Assembly: GCA_037903355.1 (NCBI GenBank)
Contig: JBAJFE010000026.1
Location: 3,472,001 to 3,536,000, forward strand
Source: Trichuris trichiura
Lineage: Eukaryota; Nematoda; Enoplea; Trichinellida; Trichuridae
Direction of reading: 5' to 3'
DNA length: 64,000 bases
Made by a program: the position numbers and the translations under genes. Below, piece by piece: positions 1 to 11,230 of this stretch (within the stretch, counting starts at the first letter, position 1; every line of letters begins with the position of its first letter). The notes under the pieces are model-generated. The model was not told the origin of the DNA, made no database searches, and worked only from the letters and a program-made list of their open reading frames with translations.

Positions 1-641
1 GTTTTTTGAGCCGGCAATGTTCTATCTTCAGCGTGTCAGTATAACGCTATCAGTAGCAAGCAATTCATTGATTGGTGCATTCTGTCAGCTGAAAACTAAA
101 ACCGTTAGCAATGTTTGTAGGTCCTTATGTCGCACGCTGTTTTCTGTTTCTCTTATTTTTGATGAGGTTATTGTTGTAGTTGTTTAGCAGGGCCAACAGT
201 AGTGCACATTCAGCAATTTATTCTTCTTTTCTTGATAAGGAGTTAATTGCACATGTAGGTGCTCTTTGACACCCCATCTCCAGTATACTTCGAACGGGCT
301 AATTGCATGATGCTTCACGCTGGTAGTATATTCCCGGCATGCTGATACTATAAAATCGCATTCATATTTTTTGGGTAAACTTTATTTCCATTTAAGCGCG
401 ACTTGCAATAACTGTTAGCAAAGGGGTTTTAATTCATCTCTGTGTCGTTAGTTAGCTTTTTGATTCGTAGTTGCTTTTGCTAACTACATAAATGTCTTCA
501 CATTTTGAAGGCTTTACCGTGTTTGAATTGGGGGTATTAACGTATGCACAGAGTACATTGCCATTTGCTGATTGCAAAGTTTTTATATGCACCGTGGTTT
601 GAGCATCGCGTATTTTCTTGAAAAATGCAAATGACTTTTAG
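1..641. other. non-coding stretch upstream of the coiled-coil gene
   Basis: No open frame, repeat or RNA gene that I can support was seen here. The stretch is AT-rich and presumably carries the promoter of the small gene starting at 642. Confidence 0.4.
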
Positions 642-978
642 ATGACGGAATTTGTTGATCATACGAACGGAAGCTCGTCTTTCGACTCGAGAAGCCGAGC
701 GTTCCTGAAAGAAATGGAACGATTACGGAATGAGGTTAGATGGTAGATGTGAAATTCTTTTAATTTCATTGTAGTGCAGTTTCCTGCAGATGGATGAACT
801 AATTCGCCGACGAGCAGATTTAGAACAGAGGATACAGGAAAAGATGGCTGAACTCGCTGAGTCTCGCGCTCGCCTTTCATTCTTACGCCGAATCCAAGAC
901 ATGATTTACAATGCTGAACCCCGCTGCTTTTGCCCCCGTGCTGATGTTTTCTGTCGCTGTTTTTCAAGTCGCGGTTAG
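642..978 (+). CDS. small two-exon coiled-coil protein, family not recognised
   Basis: Two exons, 642-734 and 790-978, joined across a 55-bp intron with GT...CAG ends, give a 93-residue protein. The reading frame is kept across the junction. The middle (about residues 18-75) is a heptad-like, charged helix, beginning FLKEMERLRN at the end of exon 1 and running through DLEQRIQEKM and later residues in exon 2. The last 20 residues are cysteine-rich (CFCPRADVFCRCF). The donor GTTAGA is weak, so a start at the exon-2 ATG (790, 62 residues) is the alternative. An AATAAA lies at about 1135, a plausible polyadenylation signal. The helix pattern vaguely recalls FAM167-type proteins, but I would not name it on that. 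It could be a small adaptor or complex subunit. Confidence 0.5.
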
Positions 979-1440
979 ATATTTGCCATTGTAGTTTAGT
1001 CTTTTAGCGACAGTGACAGTAATTGCTTTTTCGTAAAGCCTGTTTTGCCGTACAGCGACGGGCCCGTGACTAGAAACGTATCATCCAAAGGAAACTGGGT
1101 GTCACAGTGCTGAATGCGTCTGTCTGCTTCGAATGAATAAAATTATTTCTTGTTAATAGTGAGAGGTGTTCTTTATTTGCGCTGCTCTCTGCGAAAGGAT
1201 TATCAATAGAACTTAATGGACAAATGCTGAGATATCAGCATGCGCCTCAAGCTAGTTCTGGCATCTGGAATGTACAGTAGGCCTCTATGTTCGCAGGCGG
1301 AGTCCAGTGCAGACTGAAAGTCTGTTCAGAGGCAAACTACAGCAGGTTCTCTAAAAGCAGCTTGAATTTACATCTCTGAGAACTACACTACCCATAATCG
1401 GTTGAAGCGCTGTTTAGTTACATTTTCTGTTTGTGAAACA
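979..1440. other. short intergenic stretch, nothing recognised
   Basis: After the AATAAA at about 1135 I see no gene. The stretch runs into terminal repeats of a Tigger-type element. Confidence 0.3.
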
Positions 1441-3866
1441 CAGTTAAACCTCCGTAAGCTGATCACCCAAGGGACTGGAAAAAACTAGTCAAGACAAGGA
1501 GGCTATGAGTAAAAGCTGCTCGGCGGACTAGACTACTTGTGTTTGGAAGAGAGAAAAAGTGCAGTTGAACCTCAGCAAGTTGACCACCATAGTGACTTGT
1601 AATTAACCAGTTTGGTCAACATAGGGAAGCTGTGGGTGTAAGTGGCTCGGCTGAATAGACTTGTATCTGTACGCGTTTTATTCTGCTGCACAGCATCTAT
1701 TGAAGATCTATTAAATGGCGAGGTGCACAAAAATAACATCGTTGTGAAATCATGCATAAGCTTTTTAGGGGCTACAATGCTTGCCGAAAAAAGTGTCAAT
1801 TCTAGTCTGGTGCTTGTTCTTACTACAAACATAAGCGGTAAGGGCGAACTCCGCGCTGGCTACCTCGCTCAGCATCTTTGGGCATTTTTCAGCAGCAAAA
1901 CACTTCAGCTGCGCTAACATGCGCCCGACGTCCTCTTCCTTCAGGTTTTGTACCATTTCCGTCTCACTGTCACTTTCCTTCTCTGCGTCGTCTCTTAAGC
2001 TATTTGTTTCTATGCTCATTCCCACTTCGGCTGGTGTAGATTGGAAAATTGCTTGTGGGTCCAGTTCGATAGAAGTGGCCAACTCATCATCTATTGCAAC
2101 GAAATCTTCGAAATCTACTCTTTCAATCTCTGCCTCGCGAGTCGGAATATCATGCTGGAGCTCGACATCATCCTCTTCGTCTCTGACGAATTTAGCTCTC
2201 CTGAAACACTTCTTTATTGCCTCCAGTTGAACTGTACTCCAGGAAGAATTGACCCAAAGTACGGCGTCCACAGCACTAATGGGCGCAGCAATCGAAGTCG
2301 CTTCCACAAATGAATTGGTGACTTCTGTTTTGCTAATGACCCACCACAGAAGCTGGGTCCTGTATTTTGCTTTAAATGTCTTAATTACTCCTTGATATAG
2401 AGGTTGGATTTTTGAGGAAGTGTTTGGAGGCCGGAGCTTCAACGTGACATTTGTAAGGTGTGTCACGCGGGAAGGCTCGGACAGTTACTTACTACCAGTG
2501 AGATGGAACGTTTCATTCGCTTCATCTGTCTGCCGACGCTTCTTAAGCACTCCTCAAATATGGCGGCTGTCATCCAGGCGCATTTATTTGATCTCCGAGT
2601 AACAGAGAAGTCGTCAGGCCTCAAGTTCCTAAATGCGTGGGGTTTCGCTGATTTTCAATGACCAATGTTTTTAACTTCTCCCCAGCTGCGCTAGCGCAAA
2701 GAAGCACAGTGAAGCGTTCTTTAGAGAGCCTCCCGCCTTTGCATTTGTCGCCTTTTATATACAAAGCTTCAATCAGGCATAGCGTTGAAGAACAGGCCAC
2801 ATTCATCAGCATTGAAAATGTCCTCCTTCTTGAAGGCACTGGTGAAATAACGAAACTTCGCGATGAAGTCATCCAAGACCTCGACGGGAACTTCGTTCGA
2901 TTCGCCGCATAAGATATTCCGGGAGATATTATGGAGGAATTCTAACTTCTCGAGTCAACCGCTTCATGCTTGGAAACCCGTCAACCCGAATTCCAGGGGG
3001 AACCTTCCAGCAACTTCCTGGATCATTGGGCCAAAGATCCGTGCACTAGCTGTTCTCATTTGCTTAAACTAACTTAACGCTGCTGCACTGACTTGGTCGA
3101 GGGACATTCTCCTCCTTTTTTGCTGTGCGTCTCCGCTTTCCTTATCATATCTTTCCAAGTACTCACGTTTACGTCTCTGGATGTTGCTAACTGTATTCTC
3201 GCTGACATGAAACCGTCCCGCTGTCTTCCTTTGACTGTTGGTTTCGAGAAAGCAAATAAGATGCACTTTTGCCTTCAGTGCCAACTCTCTCGATTTTTTC
3301 CGTTCGGCCATAATGCAAACCGTAACTCGCTTAGTAGCTATTACTGCTGAAACAGGAATACCTTTACTCATCAAGACACGTGAAGGCCACCTCCTGCACC
3401 GGTACAGCAAAGCGAATAAATAGAATTAGACTCGATTGGTCATACTTCACGCCGTGGGAGAATACTATCGACGCCTAGATGGGAGGTCGTGTAAACGAGA
3501 AAACGCGCAAGCTGCGCTGGCAAGCATGAAAAAAGCATCGCCAAAGCTACAGAACCGGTTTCTCTTCAGGAATCTTCAATGTACGGTAATGAAAAACTTC
3601 TCTATGTTGAGTAATAGATAGCATATTCAGGCAGCGACGGCTAACAGCTCCCAGCAACTAACATAGAGTAATCTGAGGCGGTCAACTTACAAAGAGCAAA
3701 CTAGTATTGCGTCCATATACCACGTCACAGCTAAAGCGATCAACTTCCCACTTAGCAGTTGTCCTACGTATAGCAGTTGTCCTTGCGCTTATTTACGTAC
3801 GGACCAACCACCTTGTCAAATTTCGGTCAACTTAGGGAGGTGGTCAAGTTTGGAGATTCCACTGTA
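1441..3866 (-). mobile_element. Tigger/pogo-type DNA transposon, decayed full-length copy
   Basis: The right end at about 3864 reads CAGTGGAATCTCC on the minus strand and is flanked by TA. The left end at 1562 begins CAGTTGAACCTC, and a second near-copy of the same terminus (CAGTTAAACCTCC) lies at 1441. Both termini continue into a shared GACCACC motif. This is the terminus style of Tigger/pogo elements, which insert at TA. Between the ends lies a transposase pseudogene on the minus strand. Subterminal sequence from both ends recurs in the short element at 8618-8934, its internally deleted relative. The left boundary is ambiguous (1441 or 1562) because the TA duplication is not preserved there. 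Confidence 0.75.
1765..3311 (-). pseudogene. Tigger/pogo DDE transposase, frameshifted and catalytically dead
   Basis: The frame starts at an ATG at 3311 with a CENP-B-like DNA-binding region (helix-turn-helix, KTAGRFHVSENTVSNIQRR). The DDE_1 domain follows with NADECGLFF near 2800, which holds the first catalytic Asp. Then come KERFTVLLCA and an AWMTAAIFEE stretch near 2580. The frame is broken between about 2466 and 3070 by stops and frameshifts. Where the family has VDNCPAH the copy reads VSNC, so the second Asp is Ser. Where the family has QPMDQG it reads QPLYQG, so the third Asp is Tyr. The C-terminal 230 residues (2466-1765) remain open. Two of three catalytic residues are gone, so the copy cannot be autonomous. 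Confidence 0.8.
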
Positions 3867-3869
3867 CTT

Positions 3870-5182
3870 ATGCTGTAAGTACCGCGTGCTTCTACTCAGT
3901 GTTTCTCTCAGATGACTAAGAGAAGACTGTATTTTAGTATCTGAAGGAAAAAAAGGGTGTTATTACCCTTTTGTCCGAAAACGGGCTATCACAGTCTGAA
4001 AATGTACATTCTGCTTTAACTTTGCCCACCATCCTTTCTGCTCATATCTATACCTAATACACTGGATTTACGTCAGTCGAGTTTTTATTGAACATGTACA
4101 GGCGTCCTTTTCAGTACTACCTAAACAAAGCAGTACCGTGCACACAGGGTCTACGTCACACTGAAGGCCTGGGTCATTTGCCCTAATTTCGTTTGCCTAA
4201 ATGGTGTATGTCAAATGGCATTCAGGTCAATCCAAGAGTTGGGCCTACTGGTATGCCCATACAAAAGAAGGCTAACCGATAACGTTCATTTCGAATTATA
4301 CATTGCCATAATACGGAGGTGGTCAAGCGCGGAAAAACTGTAGTCAGCCTTTTCATCAGAGTTCCCTTCGCGAATTCCTCTCCTGAAAGCACGGTTGCCC
4401 GTCGGTGACGCGCCGCCGTATTGGAGGAAAATTTGGATCTGCTAGCTCTGTGCAAACGGCCGGCCAGTGGTAACACATGCTTCAATAGCAAAATTACGAA
4501 CTGTTGCCTGTTAAGCAGTCGAGGTACAAGAGAGGTACAGCTATGTTTTCTAGGTACAAGAAGTACTACAGACTGCTTTCCAGCAAATTCAGTGCACATA
4601 TATGAGTAAAAACTTGTAACTTTCTCTAGCTACCGGGCCCTGCACCGCTCCCTTGGCCTTCCATCCCTCGCTGCCCCCGGAAGATCTAAGTCCCCCACAA
4701 CGATGTCGCAATAATACTGAGCGTTCACTTTGTTTATTGGACTGCGCTACGCTTCACTGTATGCCCAGACAAGTAGACAAGTGGTTAAGAAGTAATACTT
4801 TGTTTTAAGTGACTATGGATTCACTAAACAATCCGTCAATCTGCCGCTGAAATGGACCCATTAAAACGGCCACAGACCCTAATATGAGAATGTCCTAGGG
4901 CTAAGTTGGTGGGTTCAAGTTTTCCAGTTTTGCTCTTCACTAACTCGTGCAAGGATTGATTGTCAAACTTACTGTATAATAAACCTGCATTTTGTTATTG
5001 AACGAACCTTGCGCGTGGAATGTTAGCATTCCTTTTCCCATCACTTTCAGTAAAAGGAAAAAAAGCATATATTATCGCAGAGTTTATTCAAACGCTGGGT
5101 TAGCGTGTTTTGGAATGTGCTTTCCCTGGTTTAGATCCTGTGTGAAGCTTAAGTCTAGATCCATTTAGCATTCCTGGATAGT
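3870..5182. other. intergenic region before TMEM39
   Basis: No gene recognised. A Tigger-like terminal motif (GGAGGTGGTCAAG) occurs near 4315, but no partner end was found. The last few hundred bases are presumably the TMEM39 promoter. Confidence 0.3.
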
Positions 5183-6853
5183 ATGATGCCTTTTGGTCGG
5201 CGGTCGTGCCACCGAACTGTCTCAAAAGCACTTTCTGATGATAGCAGTCGAACGGTTAACAAGTAAGGAGTTCTCTCAAACAGTTTCGTTTGACTTGTTG
5301 CTCTCAGGTTTCCCGGAACCGTGGCAAATGGTTTGGAGGGTCTCTCTTCTGGCACGGTTATTGTCCAACATCCAGTTTTTCCAGACATTCCAATGGTGCA
5401 AGGGGAACTTTTCTTCGAGTGCACCCTATTTCTATATTCTGTTCTCGTCCTTTTCCTTCAATACTTAAATTTGTATAAGACATTGTGGTGGCTGCCAAAT
5501 TCGTATACACATCACGCATTGGTAAGTAAATTGGTCATTTAAAAAAGTATTATTAACGTCTGTTGCTGCAGAAGTTTCACATGATTGATCTGTACGTTCT
5601 CTCTTGCGTGGGATTGATTCTTGGCCGTAGAGTTATTTGGTGCTTCTTGAAAAGACTAACTTTCATTTCAACCAGCTGCAGCAAGAAATGGACTTTCGGA
5701 TTGCTTTTCTTAGAATGGAGCCTTAAACTGCCGGCTGTGGGCGCTATTCTGACTTCCTTCTCTTTCAGTTTCGTTCACGTCTTTACGTTCTATTCCAGAC
5801 TTACTCTAACATATTTAGTCTACCCGTAAATTTTGTACAACTGTTTTGTATTGCCTTTAATTCTTGTTTTTCAGTTGCCTTGCGTATGTTCTTCTTTTTT
5901 ATCATGACCTTACTGCACTTTTCAACCAGTCTGGTCGTCCTTTGGCATCTCGGCTGTGGAACTACCTCTGTGAGAATCCTGCAGCTGAGTCGAAAATACC
6001 TATTCACGTCTGTTCGGTTGAGCCAAATCGCATACGCGAAGAAGCAAATATTTTAGTAACAGACGTTTACAACCGTTTCAAACAGAGCCTTTTTGCTGCG
6101 TTCACGACAGTGTACTATGCGGTTTTTATACCATGCAGTTTTGCACCGGTAAGGCAAGCTTCTCAGAATTCACGGTCAAAAATGTTGTATGTTTTCAGTC
6201 TTACTTGTATATAGATTATTGGTGGGTATCTGAAATGGCAGCGGTTGTCTTCTTTACTGCCTTCACGCTGTATGTTGCTTATTTGTTTCCTATACAACTT
6301 TGTGATCAAATGCATCGATGCGCTGTTCACCTGGGTCTGTGGATACGTATCAAGAACTTTCGAGTCTCCCAGATGTTGCATACAGTGTAAGGATAATGAA
6401 CTGCCCATATAAAGCGATTATTTCGTAATTGCTCACTACAGTTGGTCGGATACGTTACTCTGGCCGGATGGATGTGTTATCAAGCACAACAAACGAATAT
6501 ATCGTGGCGAAGGACCATGCGTGGCAGCCCAACCGGATAGCGATGATCAAAGAAGATTTCATGTGAGCGGTGATTTCCAACCTTTCTGTTCACTCATTGC
6601 GTAACGCATTTTCCTACAGATGATTTTTGGCGATCCACATCGCATAATGAACTTTTTATGCTTGGTCAGCGCTTCTTTGATTGTTGCACAGTTTCTTATG
6701 CTTGTACATTCTATCGAATGGCAGCACATAGTCAGTTTAGTGTTGCTTATGTTTGCAAACTACGTCCTCCTGTTCAAAATATTCAAAGACAAGATCATCC
6801 TTGGCCGAATTCACTGCGGTTCCAATCGCCTACTGATGCAGAAGACTAAATAG
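5183..6853 (+). CDS. TMEM39: TMEM39 family transmembrane protein (TMEM39A/B orthologue), complete
   Basis: Seven exons: 5183-5262, 5308-5521, 5572-5825, 5875-6148, 6199-6386, 6442-6562 and 6620-6853. Phases are consistent throughout, giving 454 residues (vertebrate TMEM39A is about 490). Introns are 45-57 bp with canonical GT/AG ends. Family landmarks in order: the first membrane segment around LYSVLVLFLQYLNLYKTLWW, then DLYVLSCVGLILGRR, the PIHVCSVEPNRIREE block, YYAVFIPCSF, CDQMHRCAVHLGLW, TLLWPDGCVIKHNKRIYR, and the C-terminal VLLFKIFKDKIILGR. TMEM39 proteins are multi-pass ER membrane proteins linked to ER-to-Golgi trafficking and autophagy control (established for the family). The double ATG at 5183 is chosen because exon 1 then joins in frame to the conserved body. 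Exon 1 itself is poorly conserved, so the exact start is less certain. Confidence 0.93.
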
Positions 6854-8119
6854 GTGCCGAATAATGTTGTGTGTATGAGGCCTGCTGGTCAAATGGCGTA
6901 AGGTCTAATAACCGACCAAATCGTCTCTTATTTACTCTTCTATCTGCACATCATTTATTCGTCCATCCATACGGCCAGATTTTAGTTTCCTCTACGGAAA
7001 GAATACATCATTTGCGTGGGTAGCAAGGCCACATTTCCGCCTGCAAAGATAAAAAACAAGTTTCTTCACGTCTGTTGATTCCGTGGACGTTTTGCCAATG
7101 TTTTGGCTTGAAACTTTCAACGTGATTGTTATTTTGCAGTCTCGCGCTGTCGTCTAGTCTTCTTGAAGCATTGGTAATTCCTACGTGGTTACCGCATGGC
7201 TGTGTTGTTGTAAGAACCCAAATCACGTATCTCTACAGTAATCAGCAAAAGTATAAAACTTTCATTAGCTGAAACTTCAGCGCTTCTAGGTTTCTGTGAG
7301 AGCGAGTACAGGAAATCCGTTGCATACGGACAGGATGCGTTCTGGGAGTTTGTTCGCACACAGAAAGGTTTGCATGTCGAAGTGCATTAGCCTAAGTATG
7401 ACGCTTTTGGCCCTCCTGTGCTTATCCCCCTGCCGCTAGCGAGTTAGCTATGTAGGACGTGCTGCAGCTGTTTGTACATAAGAAGGTGTTTTAAGGGCTA
7501 ATGGCTTGTTTTTCATCTATTGACAAACTTCGCGTTTAAGCAACCAACAACTAAAAGCTCTTCTTTTCCACTTTTTACGTTTCTGAAAACAGGCTATCGC
7601 GTTAACATTCGCGACGTCCATGCTGCCCATGTACTAAGAATGCGCTGCTGTCGTACTGTATATAATAAAGTGGATATAAAATTTAAACAGCTTCGTTAAT
7701 TAAAGAAGTTCTCAGTATATAGAAGATTTTAAGCCTCAAAACACCTAGCTTATACAGTTAGGAATAATTCTATAAGCAAGGTGTTTTGGCATAGATCCAT
7801 ATAATCTCATTGTTTGTATGTGTGTGATTCACAGCTTTTTCTTGTTTAACTGTTACACTGGAAAAAGCCGTAGACTGCACAAATAGAGACAATGAGGTTT
7901 ATCAATAAATGATTTTAACAGACAGACCCCACTTCTAAACTGGCTGGACTAAACAGTGATAACGCTTTGTTTGCCGCCGCCACGTGTTAGGAAAAAGAAC
8001 TAACCTGCTTCACTCTGTGCAACATGAAAATTCCGTGGCGATTTTTAATTATGCACTTGATTAAATAATTTACTTATTGCAGATACATTCATATTTTTAA
8101 AAGGTCATAACTTGAACGT
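6854..8119. other. intergenic, nothing recognised
   Basis: AT-rich sequence downstream of TMEM39. The only open frame of note (7008-7226, minus) shows no family features. Confidence 0.3.
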
Positions 8120-8126
8120 TTCGTGT

Positions 8127-8600
8127 CTAACCGAAACTTTCGGTAAGTGCTAAATGAGTCACGGGCTTTACATAAGACTGATTCTTGGTCTTCACCGTGG
8201 CGATTCGAATACGGCCGTCAGTGCTTTCGACAATGTGAGCTATACAACCCAGCAGCCAATGTCCACGCCGTTGCTGTGGCTCGACGATTACTACTACGTC
8301 GCGAACTTTCACGTTGGGAGTGTCTTTCATCCACCTGAATCTATGCTGCAATGTCAGTAAATATTCCTTTCACCAGTGTTGCCAAAATCGGTCCACAATC
8401 CTTTGCGCGTAGCACCAATGCTTATTCGAGGTGCATTCCTTATTGCAGGTGACGTCTACAGGTACGTTGATATTCGATCTTCCTGTCAGAAGCATGAAGG
8501 GTGTTAGTGGTTCCGGGTTTAAAGAATCTTCGCCAATGTAGCATAGCAGTCTTCCATTTAACAATGCCTTAATTTCCGCAAATATAGTAGTTAAGACCTC
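8127..8600 (-). pseudogene. BEL/Pao retrotransposon integrase C-terminus, fragment
   Basis: Read on the minus strand, 8564-8370 carries the LNGRLLCYIGEDSLNPEPLTP block typical of the end of BEL/Pao integrases, followed by a WQHW motif. After an in-frame break, 8351-8127 gives LQHRFRWMKD, then VRDVVVIVEP, RGHWLLGCIAHIVESTDGRI and RIATVKT, the C-terminal integrase tail in the right order. The rest of the element (gag, protease, RT, LTRs) was not found around it, so it is a truncated relic. A stop near 8366 breaks the frame. Confidence 0.8.
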
Positions 8601-8617
8601 GTCTGTGCACTTGTTAC

Positions 8618-8934
8618 CAAATAAACCTCTGTATGGCGACCACCTAAATTAACCGAATTTTGACCAGTTGGTTTGTCCGCACGTTAATAAGCGCAAGGGC
8701 AACCTCCGTAAGTGGGAAGTCGACCGCTTTAGCCGTGAAGTGGTATATGGACGCGATGCTAGTTTGCTCTCTGTAAGTTGACCAGTCTGTTGGGTGGGCA
8801 GCTTACGGCAGTTCAACTGCAATCTATTTAGCCGAGCCACTTATACCCACAGCCTCCCTACGCTGACCACCCCCTATGTTGAAGAGTTTTCCCCAGTCTG
8901 TTCGGTGGTCAACTTGCGGAGTTCATTTGTAGGT
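8618..8934. mobile_element. non-autonomous Tigger-type element (internal-deletion derivative)
   Basis: The left end (AAATAAACCTCTG, then GACCACC) and the right end (GGTGGTCAACTTGCGGAG) form a Tigger-type inverted pair. Inside, 8690-8790 is the reverse complement of the right subterminal region of the 1.4-3.9 kb element (about 3670-3790). Likewise 8820-8880 matches that element's left subterminal region (about 1610-1670). It therefore looks like that element with the transposase deleted. Both parts can be followed by eye over about 60-100 bases with scattered substitutions. Confidence 0.7.
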
Positions 8935-9098
8935 TCCTGGCCTGAGGCACCCAATTTTGTCCCGAACCAAGCCAAAATGGTGACAAGAGACGAAATACGC
9001 ACGAAGATACGACGTTTACTAGAGCACACGAAAGCGATCATTCTCTGCAACGTCGACAGACAAAACTGAAACTTAAGCCTAGCAAGCAAGCGAACGCG

Positions 9099-9946
9099 AT
9101 GTCAAAATTAGGTAGGCAATCCGCATGGGCGACTATGTCACGAATCTTCCGCCTGATGCTGACAGCCTCGACTCTAAGCGTCTTCGTTCACGACATAGAC
9201 TTTCCGTAATTCATCTTGCATAAGTGTTTTTCGGTTCTTAGTGCAGTCTTGCGTTCCCTTATAAAACATTGCAAAGTATACCGAACTTTGCTAAGCACGG
9301 CAATCCAAATGTTTAGTTAAAATTCGCATTTGGTGAAAAACACCTTTTCTTGCAGACATAACTTTAAAGCTTGCTTTGTTTGTGTGCTGACTTTTTAATT
9401 TAAATTCCTTTACTCCAAATTTCGCTTCATTTCTTATAATCATTTTAAAAAGTCGGCGGAACAGTGAAAAGTTTAGAGTTCTTGGCGAAAATTTTAGCTG
9501 TCATTTCCTTTGGCAGTCTCCCCCTACGAAAACGCGCACTGCAATTCACATTGAGCACGATGATTCCATTTGAGATGAAAGACCTGAATTTTACTGACTT
9601 TCACGGCAACTTCCTTTCTGCTACTGGTTGTATGGTCAGCATTGTTGGACTGCTGGTTCTGCTTTTCTCGTGCATTAAACACAAAGAGAAAACTACTTCA
9701 ATTACGGCATTGCCAAAAGAACAAATTATAAATTCCTTTGAACAACTGCCGAAACTTTCCGTTCCAAGCATCGAACGATCGTTACAACGCAAAAAGAGTT
9801 TAGCATTATTAAAAAGCAATTTAGATGGCTACGCACGAATAAAGACATTCGACATGGGGAAGCACTGTTGCAGAGCCGTGAACGCCATTGTCAGTACCAA
9901 TATAGAAGAACAGCTGAAAGCCTTGGTGGAGGAAGTTCCATGTTGA
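9099..9946 (+). CDS. candidate two-exon small membrane protein, unknown family
   Basis: A 13-bp first exon (9099-9111, ATGTCAAAATTAG) followed by GTAGGC can join an acceptor AACAG at 9464. The frame continues from 9465 to the stop at 9946, for about 164 residues. The N-terminus has a hydrophobic stretch (FLAKILAVISFGSL) and a second stronger one (CMVSIVGLLVLLFSC) followed by basic residues (IKHKEK). That suggests one or two membrane passes with a soluble C-terminal half rich in Lys and Leu. If exon 1 is wrong, the first ATG inside exon 2 is near 9570. I do not recognise the family. Coding status rests on the length of the open frame in AT-rich sequence and the in-frame splice. Confidence 0.4.
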
Positions 9947-10940
9947 ATGGCGCACACTGGTTCATAGCTTGAGCTGCATTCGGAATATTTGTTCTGAAAG
10001 TATGATTTAAGAAGATTATCAGTTTTCGAATGACGTTTTACTATATTCAGGGAAGAAAGGACAAGTAGATCGATTTAATCGGATACCGTAATTTACAGGT
10101 GTCCCATAAATATGACGATGCTGCGCGTCTTTAATTTCTCTTTATGTTTCTGGAAAACCAGTAGATGTCTATTTTGTACGGAATAATATTGACGCGTTTT
10201 TCAGTATACAAGAAACTGGCATTCTAAATAAATGTTGTCATTTCTGGGGTAAGCCATTGTTACTATAGTTGAAACAGAAATTGATTCTGGTACTTTTGTA
10301 AGTTACTTTTGCATTTTCAAGGCAGGTGAATTAGTGTCAGTGAAAAAGTGGGACACTTTTCGGTTATACCGACACAGCAGAAGCACGATTTTGCTATTCA
10401 AACGTTGCCGAAGTAGTCTAGATAACCTATATTCATTGTAAACCTTGTTTTTCAAACGTATTAAATATCGATTGTTCTGCAAGAAAATTTCGTCTTGTTA
10501 CCAGCTGTAACTCTTTTGTAAGTCTGTAATCATTCAGAAGTGCTCTTTAACTGCTCGAAATTTCAGTGGTTTATCTGACCGGGCTGAGTTTACAAACCGT
10601 GAAATGCAAAGTTTTTATGCCTGTCAGCCCCCGAAACAAGAACAGGAAAACATTTTGGGTCTTGTCAATTAGTTCCCCCAGAGAGGGCCCCATACGACGA
10701 AATTAAGTGATGTTGCGTAATCGAGGTCAATCCGTTTAACACCATTAGGGATAATCCCAGTAGGGATGACGCCTACTCATCAGAACAGAAGCCGCCTAGT
10801 ATAGCGTGCATGCAATCCACTGCGACTGTGAACACCTGCGTTCGCACCGTTGCCACGAAAATTGCGGAATAAGAAGCCAAGAGAGAACTGTACAGGCGCC
10901 ATTATGTCTATCTCATCCGTCGCCGTAGCCGTACAAAAAC
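9947..10940. other. intergenic, nothing recognised
   Basis: No gene, repeat ends or RNA gene that I can support. Confidence 0.3.
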
Positions 10941-10949
10941 CATTCCTTC

Positions 10950-11230
10950 TGACAATGTAGGATAGCGTCGCGGTGCAGTTTCTCCAAGACCATGGAGTGC
11001 TCCCCGCCCGTGCGAAGAACTGCACTTGCGGAAATCCGATGACCCATTCAGTGCAGAACGGCGGTCGACCTCCTCGTTGGAGATGCCATAGAACCTGGTG
11101 CGACAGGAAGTTTTCCACAAGAACGGGAACATGGTTCCAACGTAAGCAGTCCACCAAAAGTAACATGCTTCGATGCGTTTTTCCGTATTAACCACATTAT
11201 GACAACAGCAACTGCTAAAGAGAGCCTATG
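10950..11230 (+). pseudogene. Merlin (IS1595-like) transposase N-terminal fragment
   Basis: The plus-strand frame from about 10968 reads VQFLQDHGVLP, then NCTCGNPM, RWRCHRTWCDRKFSTRTGTW. That is the zinc-ribbon and GTWF block found at the N-terminus of Merlin/ISXO2-like transposases. The first cysteine pair is C-x-C rather than C-x2-C, suggesting a lost codon. The match continues weakly to a TA at 11231, where a mariner element has inserted. I could not pick up the catalytic part beyond the mariner (after 12685). Confidence 0.65.

Noticed and set aside
642..978. Assignment of the coiled-coil protein to the FAM167 family
   Set aside because: Only the helical pattern is similar; no diagnostic residues could be aligned with confidence.
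4300..4330. End of another Tigger element
   Set aside because: The motif GGAGGTGGTCAAG is present but the internal order differs from the true termini and no partner end was found.
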